Positions 1-8,932 of a DNA stretch of 37,943 bases are shown here, piece by piece. The position numbers and the translations under genes are program-made. The stretch's first letter is position 1, and each line of letters starts with the position of its first letter. This DNA comes from Sediminibacterium ginsengisoli. Lineage in GTDB: Bacteria; Bacteroidota; Bacteroidia; Chitinophagales; Chitinophagaceae. Location: assembly GCA_945860335.1 (NCBI GenBank), contig CAMAQW010000002.1:1-37943 (forward strand), in the 5' to 3' direction. Below the pieces are notes generated by a model. The model worked only from the letters and a program-made list of their open reading frames with translations, did not search any database and had not been told where the DNA came from.

Positions 1-1404
1 ATACGGGATTGTAAAAGGAGTTTCCCCGGCCGAATGTAATATAATGGTGCACAAATGATGCGCCCGTAAAAAGGGGCTTGTTTTTATTTCAATGTGCTGG
101 ACGTTTTTAAAGTTTAACAGGGTTTGTTCACGCCCCCAAACGCCCTTTAAAATTTGAATACTATTTTGATGAAACCAAAAAGTATAATTGTGTTGAAGTA
201 GGATATTACTAATTGTAAAATAAATCAGTACAGCAAGCGGTATTAGTGTTAACCATGGCGATTTAAAGTACACAATAACGGCTGCTGTTACAGCTAGGGG
301 TGTAACAACAATGAGTGTATTACGCCATTTGTAAGAACTGTCAATACCATTAGCTGGGGCAACTTGTGATGGCCAGATACTTTGATAGATAGAACTTATT
401 TGTTCAAGCAAGCGCTCCCTCATAATAGGGATTCTAATCCACTGCGTTGGATTGGTTAACTTTTCGCCAGCCATAAAAACCCGTAAAATTTTAATCCCTA
501 ATATTTTTTGCAACAAATTGTTTTTCCAAGTAATGGACTGAATATTTTCGTTGAGTAATAATTTTCTTTGTGTTTGTAAAAATCCCCATTCTGTTTCAAA
601 ACCTTTTTCTGATATTTTTAGTTTCATATTGTAGAAGCGAAGAAGCACCCTAATAAACGAAACAATCAGCGTAATTACAAGTATGGTTAGTGTAAAAGCT
701 AATATGATATTGGTGGTATAATTTATTTTATCTGCTTCTTGATTGATTTTTTTTGCCGTATCGATACCAAATAAATTTCGGACATCATCCATTTTTGTAA
801 GCAAATAAGCGAGGATAATTAAAAACGTTTTTATATGGTTTTCGGAGATAGAAAGTTTTATGATATCCCAAAAGCCAACACCTAAAATGGTTTCAGGCTC
901 AGCTGTTGTAATGGTATCAATGGTTGCGGGTTTGTTTTTTAAAAGTTCCTGGAGCGCGTATGCTTTTTCCTGGTCAATGGCTTTAATTTCTACTTCGGTG
1001 TTTTCTTCTCCGGCAGTTTCTATTTTTAATTCGCAGGTTTCTGTAAAACGGTGTAAATAACTTTGTACCGCATGTACTGATTGTATTTTGTTGATTGGGA
1101 TATTGATCACTTTTCTAGTAAACAGTCCCTTTAATACAACGAGTTCGTTGTCTTTTATAAAAATTCTAAATCTAAAATATTGAATCACGTGCGGGATAGA
1201 CATGACAACAATAAAGCCGCCAACGAGGCAAACGAAATAGCCCATTGTTTTATCATCTGCACCGCCGTTATTTTTGAGTATTTTACTCCCAACAAATAGT
1301 AGTAAAAACGCCCATGATTGTTTGATGACTTTACCTACTATAAATAAAAAGGCGTAGGGTGACAATTTTTGTGGGGTATACCAATCAAATTGCTTCTCTT
1401 GCAT
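1..1404 (-). CDS. Bacterial PH-domain (DUF304/YdbT-like) membrane protein, truncated by window edge
   Basis: Open minus-strand frame from ATG at 1404 (MQEKQFDWYTPQKLSPYAFLFIVGKVIKQSWAFLLLF...) to the window edge; contains ...IPINKIQSVHAVQSYLHRF..., typical of YdbT-like bPH2 proteins; absent from ORF track because it is open at the edge. Confidence 0.75.
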   Translation of the reverse strand, partial: MQEKQFDWYTPQKLSPYAFLFIVGKVIKQSWAFLLLFVGSKILKNNGGADDKTMGYFVCLVGGFIVVMSIPHVIQYFRFRIFIKDNELVVLKGLFTRKVINIPINKIQSVHAVQSYLHRFTETCELKIETAGEENTEVEIKAIDQEKAYALQELLKNKPATIDTITTAEPETILGVGFWDIIKLSISENHIKTFLIILAYLLTKMDDVRNLFGIDTAKKINQEADKINYTTNIILAFTLTILVITLIVSFIRVLLRFYNMKLKISEKGFETEWGFLQTQRKLLLNENIQSITWKNNLLQKILGIKILRVFMAGEKLTNPTQWIRIPIMRERLLEQISSIYQSIWPSQVAPANGIDSSYKWRNTLIVVTPLAVTAAVIVYFKSPWLTLIPLAVLIYFTISNILLQHNYTFWFHQNSIQILKGVWGREQTLLNFKNVQHIEIKTSPFLRAHHLCTIILHSAGETPFTIPY

Positions 1405-1915
1405 GTTCTATATTTTTTTCCATGATCCAGCCCTTAATTTTTTCGGCATCTATTTGAGATAATCCGTTAATGCTTACGTCTCTTTGGTGGCTTGCGGCCG
1501 TCATAAAACGAAGTGATGCAAGTTTGTATCTGCGGCTTATGGGGCCTGTTTTTAAAATACAGTGTTGCACTTTTGTGAATGGAATGATATGGGTGCTCTG
1601 AAATAACCATCCATTTTTAAATAGGAAGTCTTTGTCTCTTAAGGCCCAGGATCTGTTTTTAAAGCCTATTTCGATAGAAGCAACCGTGATTGCCATGCTG
1701 CATACTACTGTTATCACAGCTATGGTTACCGCCCACCATGTATGGAGTTCTTTGTTTGAAATAAATACAGCAACCAAAATACCAATAACAATGGTAAATA
1801 CGATGCTCCAATTAAAATACAGTACTTTTTTGTAATCTGGCTCTACGCGTTGTAAAGGGATTTCTTGGAACTGCGGGATAGTTGCAATAGGTATGTGGGG
1901 GTTATTGTATTCCAT
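1385..1915 (-). CDS. Bacterial PH-domain (bPH2) membrane protein, partner of the downstream YdbT-like gene
   Basis: Two hydrophobic segments then ...FTKVQHCILKTGPISRRYKLASLRFMTA..., bPH2-like; overlaps the next gene by 20 bp; ATG at 1915 preferred over the ORF-track start at 1948. Confidence 0.75.
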   Translation of the reverse strand: MEYNNPHIPIATIPQFQEIPLQRVEPDYKKVLYFNWSIVFTIVIGILVAVFISNKELHTWWAVTIAVITVVCSMAITVASIEIGFKNRSWALRDKDFLFKNGWLFQSTHIIPFTKVQHCILKTGPISRRYKLASLRFMTAASHQRDVSINGLSQIDAEKIKGWIMEKNIEHAREAI

Positions 1916-2032
1916 ATATATGAAAATAGTATATTTTTTGAATTTCACACATAATGGGTTGGGCTCACAAAATGCTAAACATCAATAACTTAATCGTATG
2001 TTTACACATTTCGCATATTTAAGAAAAGGTGG

Positions 2033-2800
2033 ATGTCTAAACTAGGGGTTGAAAATAAATTTATTGATGTATCGGACTATGGAAGACCTGTGGCTAATAT
2101 TATTGCAGAAGCGCTTACAAATACGCGCGTAACGGCTATTCATATTACCCTACTATTTGGTGTTTCTGGTATATTGGCTATTGTTTATATGTTAAAGTCG
2201 CAGTTTTGGCTTGCTGGCTTTTTTCTAATTTTAAAATCGATACTAGACGCTGCCGATGGTCAATTGGCCAGAATTAAAAATGAGCCATCCTATACTGGTC
2301 GTTATTTAGATTCTATTTTTGATAGCCTATTAAACTTTGCACTGATTATTTCAATTGCGGTATTTACTGGTACAAATACTTGGTTGGCGCTACTTGCTTT
2401 TATATGTATGCAAACGCAGGGTACAGTGTATAATTACTATCATGTTATTTTTAGACATCATACAGCGGGTGAAATTACCAGCCAAATTTTTGAAGATGAA
2501 GTTCCAACGGCTTACCCTGGGGAGCGTCAGGTACATGTAAATGTTTTATACTGGTTGTTTCGTGTGTTATATAAAGCGTTTGACAAGTTGGTTTATACTA
2601 TTGACCCGCGGGCTTCCATTCAGACCGAATGTCCTAAATGGTTTATGTTTTTAGTATCGTTTTACGGACTAGGATTCCAGCTACTTATTATTGCTGTTTT
2701 TATGGCTGCCGGATGGATTGGTATGATTATCCCATTTTTTATAGGTTACAGTATACTTATTCCGGTGTTTGTTGGGATAAGAAGGGTGTATTTGCGGTAA
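2033..2800 (+). CDS. CDP-alcohol phosphatidyltransferase family protein
   Basis: Signature DAADGQLARIKNEPSYTGRYLDSIFDS matches DGxxAR-x8-GxxxDxxxD; multiple TM segments. Confidence 0.9.
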   Translation: MSKLGVENKFIDVSDYGRPVANIIAEALTNTRVTAIHITLLFGVSGILAIVYMLKSQFWLAGFFLILKSILDAADGQLARIKNEPSYTGRYLDSIFDSLLNFALIISIAVFTGTNTWLALLAFICMQTQGTVYNYYHVIFRHHTAGEITSQIFEDEVPTAYPGERQVHVNVLYWLFRVLYKAFDKLVYTIDPRASIQTECPKWFMFLVSFYGLGFQLLIIAVFMAAGWIGMIIPFFIGYSILIPVFVGIRRVYLR

Positions 2801-2828
2801 ATCAAAGTTTTGCTTATTTTACAGCATT

Positions 2829-3158
2829 ATGATACATTGGAAAAACAACGAGGCGCCTCAGCCACCTTATATTGCTTCTATTTTTAATTACTACTTGTCA
2901 GATAACTTAGATGGATATGCCGCCTATGACGATCTTACCTTAGAACTTGCAAAGCAAATGCCCGGTTATTTAGGGTACGAAAGTTTTAAGCACGATGGAA
3001 GAGGGGCTTTTATTAGTTATTGGAAAGATATGGATGCGGTGCGCGCTTGGGCAACTGAGCCAAAGCATATTGAGGCAAAAAAATTAGGTCAGTCTCAATG
3101 GTATAAATATTACCATAGTGTAATTGCTGAAGTTAAAACCATGCATGTGCATGGTTAG
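2829..3158 (+). CDS. Small antibiotic-biosynthesis-monooxygenase (ABM)-like domain protein
   Basis: 109 aa; ...MPGYLGYESFKHDGRGAFISYWKDMDAVRAWATEPKHIEAKK... typical of ABM-fold proteins. Confidence 0.75.
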   Translation: MIHWKNNEAPQPPYIASIFNYYLSDNLDGYAAYDDLTLELAKQMPGYLGYESFKHDGRGAFISYWKDMDAVRAWATEPKHIEAKKLGQSQWYKYYHSVIAEVKTMHVHG

Positions 3159-3961
3159 TTATTATTAAAAGTGTATGATCCCCAATAACTTTCATAGTCA
3201 GCTTTATCGTTGGCTGTATATAATTCCATTTTCACTACAGAAATCATCCATTCTCCTTTTTCTTTGATTGGTAATTTTACAAATCCAGTGGCATCTGTTT
3301 GATGGAATGCCTTAACAATTAGTTTGCCGTTCTTTTTACACCAAGTTCTTACTTGGTAATTGGCAAGCGGCTTTCCTTTAAATTCAAAATAGACATTTAA
3401 TTCTTGTGCATCATTTGCATAGGGGTTGCTCTGAGGAATAATCTCAAGCTCCATACCTGTATGCATTTTATACGAAGCATCATTCTTGCCATCAACTTGT
3501 AAAAGTGTTTTGGCACATCTTTGATAATACTCTCTAGATCTTTTATCTTTTAAATTATTTTTCTCTCTGTAGGATAATATGTTAGCCATCCCATCTTCAT
3601 TCAAATAGTCATTAAATGCTACTCCTTCCATTTCGATATAAGAAGGTTTTGTACGAATAGCTATAAGATGATTTCCTGGTTCATTCAAAAACATGGGGAT
3701 CTTCACAGAATCTTGAGCTATGAATTTAGGAGTGATATCATTTATTTTGTTTTCATGGTATACTTTAACCTGTAAGGTCCTTTCTTTTCTTTTTGCCCAA
3801 ACCTCCTCTTTGAAGTCTTCTCCAACATAACAGTTAACAGAGAAGGCTTCTTTTGACTTAACCTTGTATTTAACTGGAGCTATCCAATATTCATGCGCAA
3901 CAGCAAACAGTGTAATAAAAATAAATGAAGTTACTAGAAGGTATTTGATACTCGATTTCAT
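3155..3961 (-). CDS. DUF4198-like periplasmic protein
   Basis: N-terminal signal peptide, AHEYWIAPVKYKVKSKEAFSVNCYVGEDF pattern, DUF4198-like. Confidence 0.7.
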   Translation of the reverse strand: MKSSIKYLLVTSFIFITLFAVAHEYWIAPVKYKVKSKEAFSVNCYVGEDFKEEVWAKRKERTLQVKVYHENKINDITPKFIAQDSVKIPMFLNEPGNHLIAIRTKPSYIEMEGVAFNDYLNEDGMANILSYREKNNLKDKRSREYYQRCAKTLLQVDGKNDASYKMHTGMELEIIPQSNPYANDAQELNVYFEFKGKPLANYQVRTWCKKNGKLIVKAFHQTDATGFVKLPIKEKGEWMISVVKMELYTANDKADYESYWGSYTFNNN

Positions 3962-4046
3962 TTTTGTTTTTATTTATTGATAGCAAATTAGTAATAATCA
4001 TAGATATACCTTGTTCTAAAGTATTTTATTTTTTCAATTTTTTTTA

Positions 4047-4054
4047 TACCTTTG
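4047..4054 (+). promoter_or_regulatory. Candidate Bacteroidota -7 promoter element TAnnTTTG
   Basis: TACCTTTG matches TAnnTTTG, 8 nt upstream of the TTG start at 4062. Confidence 0.45.
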
Positions 4055-4061
4055 CGCCAGT

Positions 4062-4430
4062 TTGAAATACACTTTAGTCATATTATTACTTGCAGCATTG
4101 ATGGCGCAAACCTTCTCTAGGTCTATAGCTATGGCCGATTATATGGTTAACTTAGAGGCATATAAGAAGGCTTGTATAAATAAAGCCAAGCCCAAACTGC
4201 AGTGTAATGGTAAATGTCAGATGCTTAAAAAAGTGAAAAAGCAAGAGGGAGATAGCGAGGCTAGTGCGCCAATTCTTAAGTTGAACCATCTCGAAGTAGT
4301 TTTGTCATCCAAATCTTTTTTTCCAAGCATCAGTGTTGTATCTACAAATAATTCATCTTCTTATTTCACCTATACTGATGATTATTCATCTGATTATTTA
4401 GGGGCTATTTTCCATCCGCCAAGCATTTAG
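4062..4430 (+). CDS. Small secreted protein with CNGKCQM cysteine motif
   Basis: 122 aa, TTG start, hydrophobic N-terminus, ...ACINKAKPKLQCNGKCQMLKKVKK...; directly upstream of a TonB-dependent receptor. Confidence 0.65.
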   Translation: MKYTLVILLLAALMAQTFSRSIAMADYMVNLEAYKKACINKAKPKLQCNGKCQMLKKVKKQEGDSEASAPILKLNHLEVVLSSKSFFPSISVVSTNNSSSYFTYTDDYSSDYLGAIFHPPSI

Positions 4431-4506
4431 TGGGTTTTTACAACATCGCATTTTTTTAATGGTGTTACACGTAAGTCTTTCTAGGGGCTTATGTATGGAC
4501 TTTATG

Positions 4507-4529
4507 TACTATCAGTATTTCTGATAGTA
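4507..4529 (+). promoter_or_regulatory. Hairpin in the leader of the TonB-dependent receptor gene
   Basis: TACTATCAG-TATTT-CTGATAGTA, perfect 9-bp stem. Confidence 0.4.
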
Positions 4530-4576
4530 GTAGTCATATGCTCCTATATGAATTATTTCAAATTAATTATTAAACA

Positions 4577-6781
4577 ATGAAAAAAATAATTTTATATATA
4601 TTAAATATTGTATTGTCTATAAACGCAATGTCACAGGGTAAAGGGAATGGAAATGCAGATACGGTTCGATCCCATAAATTAGAAGATGTAATTGTCACTG
4701 CAAATAAACGTGAAGAAAGTATCATTAAGGTAAATACGTCCATTACATCACTTTCTTCAAAAAAAATTGAAGATACAAGAACATGGGGATTAAGTGGTCT
4801 TTCTGCTTTAGTGCCTAATTACAATTATCAAGAGCTAGGTGTTTCTTTTCAACAAATTCAAGCAATTAGAGGTATACAAGTATTTAGTGAAAACCCAGCT
4901 GTATCTACTTATATCGATGATGTAAATAATATTGATATTTTGGCAAATGGTTTTGCATTTACTGATATTGAAAGAGTTGAAGTGTTAAGAGGGCCACAAG
5001 GAACTTTGTATGGTCGTAACGCAATGGGTGGGGTTGTGAATATTATTACTAAAAAACCAACCAACAAAACAAGTGCTTTTGGTGAACTAAGCTTTGGTAA
5101 TCTTGGTTTGCAACGATACAGTGCTGGTTATAAATCGCCTATTATTAAGGATAAATTATTCTTTGGAATGAATGGCTTATATCAAACGCAAGAAGGTTTT
5201 CTTAAGAATGATATAACAGGAACCTCAGCTACGGATACAAAGTTAAATGGCAAAGCGGTTGGGGGAGAACAAAATTTCTATGGAAATATTTATTTGAAAT
5301 GGCTGCCAACTAGTCGCTTTAATGTAACATTGAATGTTAAAGGTCAAAAAGACAAAAGTGACAACTCTGGATTCATGGTATCACAGTCTAGTGACACTTA
5401 TGCATTTGAAAACCCTGACAGAATCAATTTAGCAAGAATTGCTAAACATGAAAGAAACATTTTGAATACTTCTTTGGTAGCAAAATATTTAGGTAATAAT
5501 TACACTTTAACCTCCATATCTGCTTTACAAACAATTGCTTTTGGCTTCCAAGATTTAGATTTCCCAGGTATTTACCATTCCTATTATAATGGTAAAATAG
5601 GGGAGTTGTTACCTCCTCAAAAAGTTTGGAGTGAAGAATTTAGAATCAATTCAAATTCTGAAGGAAAGTTACAATATACTGCAGGTGTTTATTGGTTTGC
5701 TCAAAAAGGGTATGAACCTACAACCAACACTGCATATGAATTATCTAATGCTGAGGCGACTATGTTTGGGTTACCTAGTGGCGCTTTTTTGATTAATAGA
5801 AATAGAAGTAATAATTCAGGTATTGCAGGATTTGGAGAATTAAGCTATTTGTTGACTCCTAAATTAAAAGCGACTTTTGGATTAAGATATGATCATGAAA
5901 AAAGAGAAGCCATCTTTAACGGTTTTGGAGATGCCATGTTATTGAATGGAGTTGTGACTGATATTAAACCAAACATAACTGCAAACGGAACTTATTCTGC
6001 AGTTTCTCCAAAATTATCATTAAGCTATGCTGTAAATGATCTTTCAAATATCTATGCTAGTTTCACAAGAGGGTTTAGAGCAGGTGGTATCAATGCGAGT
6101 TCATTACCTGCAGGTGTACGTCAAACATTTAATCCGGAATTTTCAAATAATTATGAACTTGGATATAAAGCGTTTTTATTAGATAAAAAATTAAGTGTTG
6201 GCGCTTCGGCATTCTTGATTCAATGGAAAGATTTACAATTCTATAATTTAGTAGCTCCGTTTACCTATGCTAGAGAAAATGTGGGCGATGCGCAATCTGC
6301 TGGATTCGAGTTGGAGATTAGTGCGATACCTGCAAAAGGACTTCAATTAGATGGAAGCTTTGGATACAATCCTACTGAATATAAAGGTTTTAACTTAAAA
6401 AGAGTCAATTTCGGAACTGGTGTTGAAACGACTACGGCAATTGGTGGTAATCAACTTTCTAATGCGCCAAATCACACCTTATTCTTAGGCGCTCAATATG
6501 AGCATCCTGTATCAAATACTTTAAAGTTGGTGGTTCGTGGTGAATTGAGAAATTTAGGTGCTCAATACACTGATATTCAAAATAAAATTGAACAACCATC
6601 TTATACACTGTTCAATTCTAGAGTTGGCTTAACTAGTGGAAGCTACAGTTTGTTTGTTTGGGTGCAAAATCTAAATAATGAGCGTTATTTAGCCTATGGC
6701 AATCCTGATAGTAGTTTTGGAAGACAGGCAAGAATTGGAGCACCAAGAACTTATGGTGTTACATTAACTGCAAAATTTTAA
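4577..6781 (+). CDS. TonB-dependent outer-membrane receptor
   Basis: Plug motif RGPQGTLYGRNAMGGVVNIITKKPT, C-terminal beta-barrel ending in TAKF; siderophore-receptor style. Confidence 0.95.
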   Translation: MKKIILYILNIVLSINAMSQGKGNGNADTVRSHKLEDVIVTANKREESIIKVNTSITSLSSKKIEDTRTWGLSGLSALVPNYNYQELGVSFQQIQAIRGIQVFSENPAVSTYIDDVNNIDILANGFAFTDIERVEVLRGPQGTLYGRNAMGGVVNIITKKPTNKTSAFGELSFGNLGLQRYSAGYKSPIIKDKLFFGMNGLYQTQEGFLKNDITGTSATDTKLNGKAVGGEQNFYGNIYLKWLPTSRFNVTLNVKGQKDKSDNSGFMVSQSSDTYAFENPDRINLARIAKHERNILNTSLVAKYLGNNYTLTSISALQTIAFGFQDLDFPGIYHSYYNGKIGELLPPQKVWSEEFRINSNSEGKLQYTAGVYWFAQKGYEPTTNTAYELSNAEATMFGLPSGAFLINRNRSNNSGIAGFGELSYLLTPKLKATFGLRYDHEKREAIFNGFGDAMLLNGVVTDIKPNITANGTYSAVSPKLSLSYAVNDLSNIYASFTRGFRAGGINASSLPAGVRQTFNPEFSNNYELGYKAFLLDKKLSVGASAFLIQWKDLQFYNLVAPFTYARENVGDAQSAGFELEISAIPAKGLQLDGSFGYNPTEYKGFNLKRVNFGTGVETTTAIGGNQLSNAPNHTLFLGAQYEHPVSNTLKLVVRGELRNLGAQYTDIQNKIEQPSYTLFNSRVGLTSGSYSLFVWVQNLNNERYLAYGNPDSSFGRQARIGAPRTYGVTLTAKF

Positions 6782-6794
6782 TTAAATAATCAAT

Positions 6795-6824
6795 GCGTCA
6801 GTTGGTAATTTAATCAACTGACGC
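6795..6824 (+). terminator. Stem-loop between TonB receptor and DJ-1/PfpI gene
   Basis: GCGTCAGTTG-gtaatttaat-CAACTGACGC followed by TTTAAAATT; perfect 10-bp stem. Confidence 0.6.
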
Positions 6825-6839
6825 TTTAAAATTAATACT

Positions 6840-7676
6840 ATGAATTATAAAAAGATCATCTTTACTTTATTTTTTATTTCCTCATTTTTTGGTGTTGGAT
6901 TCTCACAAAAAACGAATCCGGATAGTTTGGTAATTGGGACTGCAGATAGACATCAAAAGATGATGGATATTTTATTTACGCCAACAAAAGTTCCTATTAA
7001 AAAAATTGGCATTTTACTATATGACGGATACAATACTCTAGATGCAATGGGGCCATATCACACACTCGCTGAAATTATGGGTGCGAAAACTTATTTTATT
7101 GCCAAGAAAAGAGGGGTAGTTAAAAACCAGCGTGGATTAGAAATAAAAGTAGATAGTTCTTTTGACGATGTTACTTCTTTAGATATCTTGGTTATTCCAG
7201 GTGGTGCTGCAGAAACATTCATGCAAACTCAAGACACAGCTACCTTAAATTGGATCCGAAGAATAGATAAAACTACAAAATACACAACCAGTGTTTGTAC
7301 TGGATCTTGGATTTTAGGAGCCGCTGGTTTATTGAAAGATAAAAACGCAACATCTAATTGGTATCGTGCAAACGAAGTACTAAAAATGTATGGTGCTAAC
7401 TTTAAAGAAGCAAGGTGGGTAAGTGATGGAAAATATTGGACTTCGGCAGGAGTGTCTGCAGGTATTGACATGTCTTTGGCGATAATTGATGATTTGTTGG
7501 GCAGAAAATATACGGAGTCTGTAATGTTAGATTTAGAATACGACCCTAAGCCACCCTATAATGCGGGTGTCCCTAAAAAAACGGATCCATTGGTTTTAGA
7601 CATGATGAAAGAAATGTATGATATGATCATGCTCCCTTTGATTCAAGGTGAACAGTCTAAAAGAAAAAGATATTAA
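6840..7676 (+). CDS. Secreted DJ-1/PfpI family protein
   Basis: Signal peptide; IGILLYDGYNTLDAMGPYHTLAE, VIPGGAAET, TTSVCTGSWILGAAGLL (nucleophile-elbow Cys), SAGVSAGIDMSLAII. Confidence 0.9.
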   Translation: MNYKKIIFTLFFISSFFGVGFSQKTNPDSLVIGTADRHQKMMDILFTPTKVPIKKIGILLYDGYNTLDAMGPYHTLAEIMGAKTYFIAKKRGVVKNQRGLEIKVDSSFDDVTSLDILVIPGGAAETFMQTQDTATLNWIRRIDKTTKYTTSVCTGSWILGAAGLLKDKNATSNWYRANEVLKMYGANFKEARWVSDGKYWTSAGVSAGIDMSLAIIDDLLGRKYTESVMLDLEYDPKPPYNAGVPKKTDPLVLDMMKEMYDMIMLPLIQGEQSKRKRY

Positions 7677-7686
7677 AGTATTTGTT

Positions 7687-7860
7687 GGGGGCGTACACAA
7701 ACCATTCCAGGACTGCCGTTTTTCACTTCGTTCAAAACGTCTTTTTAAAATCAGGACTGTCGGCTCAATACTTTCGCCGACTTCCTTATACTTCTACGAG
7801 GGGCGTACTCAAACCCACAGGACTGCCGTTTTTCGCTTTGCTCAAAACGTCTTCCTAAAA
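7687..7860. repeat. Non-coding dispersed repeat, about 110-bp unit with one full and one partial tandem copy
   Basis: AGGACTGCCGTTTTTC(a/g)CTT(c/t)G(t/c)TCAAAACGTCTT starts at 7709 and again at 7819 (110 bp apart); both preceded by GGGGCGTAC(a/t)CAAAC; diverged copy at 32538-32641. Confidence 0.8.
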
Positions 7861-7961
7861 GGTGGGTTTACCCAAACCCTTACAACTAAATGCTACGCAT
7901 TTCGTTGGGTTTTTATCAGTGTCCGCGTTTGTGAGCAAGCTCACACCGCTTCCACAAATAA

Positions 7962-7989
7962 AAACCCCGTCACTTTCGTGACAGGGTTT
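7962..7989 (+). terminator. Strong stem-loop in the intergenic region before the PUL
   Basis: AAACCCCGTCAC-TTTC-GTGACAGGGTTT, 12-bp stem with one mismatch. Confidence 0.5.
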
Positions 7990-8256
7990 GTGCCCTTTGC
8001 TGGGATGAGTTCGATTGAAATTGAGGCAGAATTGAATAAATTAATTTATCTGGAAATTAACTAAATCCTTCGTTCTGATTCCGATATCGATACAAATTTT
8101 AATTTGAAAATCAAGGACTTATGTTAAATCGGAGGCCCTTTGTTGTTTTTGCATAAGGTTTTCCATCCTTTTTTCTAAAATAGTTGCTATTTTTTTGGTA
8201 TGTATTAAGAAAAATGTGCTCTATCCTATTACGATTTAACTTGCTAATGCTAATTT

Positions 8257-8877
8257 GTGGATTTTTACCTTTCAAATGAAAATATTATTTGGGACAAAAT
8301 GCTTATGGGCGACCGTGATGCATTGGGAAAGCTTATGCATTCTTACTTCAGGCCATTAGCTAATTATGGTCTTCGGTTCACTACAGATAAGGAAGTAATA
8401 AAAGATTCAATTCAAGAGCTGTTTATCGTTGTCTGGGAGAGGAGGTCGCATTTAGCAGTAGCTGTTAATGTCAAGTCTTACCTTTTTTCTTCATTTAGGA
8501 GGTTATTACTCAGGACTCTCAAGAAAATGCATAAAACGGCTACACTGACACTCGATTCAAGTTATTTAGAAAATTTTGCTCTTATTCTAGGTGTTGATGA
8601 TAAAATCATCCAAACAGAACATGCTATAAAATTATCTAAACACTTTAATATTCTGATATCAAGCTTGCCGGAAAGGCAAAAAGAGGTGGTTTATTTAAAA
8701 TTTTTCGAATCATTGAGTCGGGAAGAAATATCTCATATTCTTGAGATTGCTCCTCAAACCGTTTCTAATATTCTTCAAATCGCGCTAGGTAAGTTACGAC
8801 AAGGAACGCCAGTTTCACTTTGGAAAGCATTATTGATTCCACTTTTTGTTTCATTTATTGAAATATTCATTAAATGA
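8257..8877 (+). CDS. ECF RNA polymerase sigma factor, FecI-like
   Basis: Sigma-70 region 2/4 layout: LMHSYFRPLANYGLRF..IKDSIQELFIVVWERR... LPERQKEVVYLKFFESLSREEISHILEIAPQTVSNILQIALGKLR; GTG start; upstream of fecR and susC. Confidence 0.9.
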   Translation: MDFYLSNENIIWDKMLMGDRDALGKLMHSYFRPLANYGLRFTTDKEVIKDSIQELFIVVWERRSHLAVAVNVKSYLFSSFRRLLLRTLKKMHKTATLTLDSSYLENFALILGVDDKIIQTEHAIKLSKHFNILISSLPERQKEVVYLKFFESLSREEISHILEIAPQTVSNILQIALGKLRQGTPVSLWKALLIPLFVSFIEIFIK

Positions 8878-8932
8878 TATGGTATGTTATTTATTTTTTT
8901 GTCTCTAGAACTTTAATAAGCTTTTATATTAT

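Noticed and set aside
860-1060. 66-aa plus-strand ORF
   Set aside because: Antisense to the PH-domain gene, which has clear protein character on the minus strand.
7648-8064. 138-aa ORF on the plus strand
   Set aside because: It overlaps the DJ-1 gene end, then runs through the tandem non-coding repeat and hairpins; the protein looks like translated repeat (QDCRFSLRSKRLF, RTAVFRFAQNVF).
8123-8240. 9-bp inverted repeat GTTAAATCG ... CGATTTAAC upstream of the sigma factor
   Set aside because: Arms are 100 nt apart with no extension; plausible by chance in AT-rich DNA.
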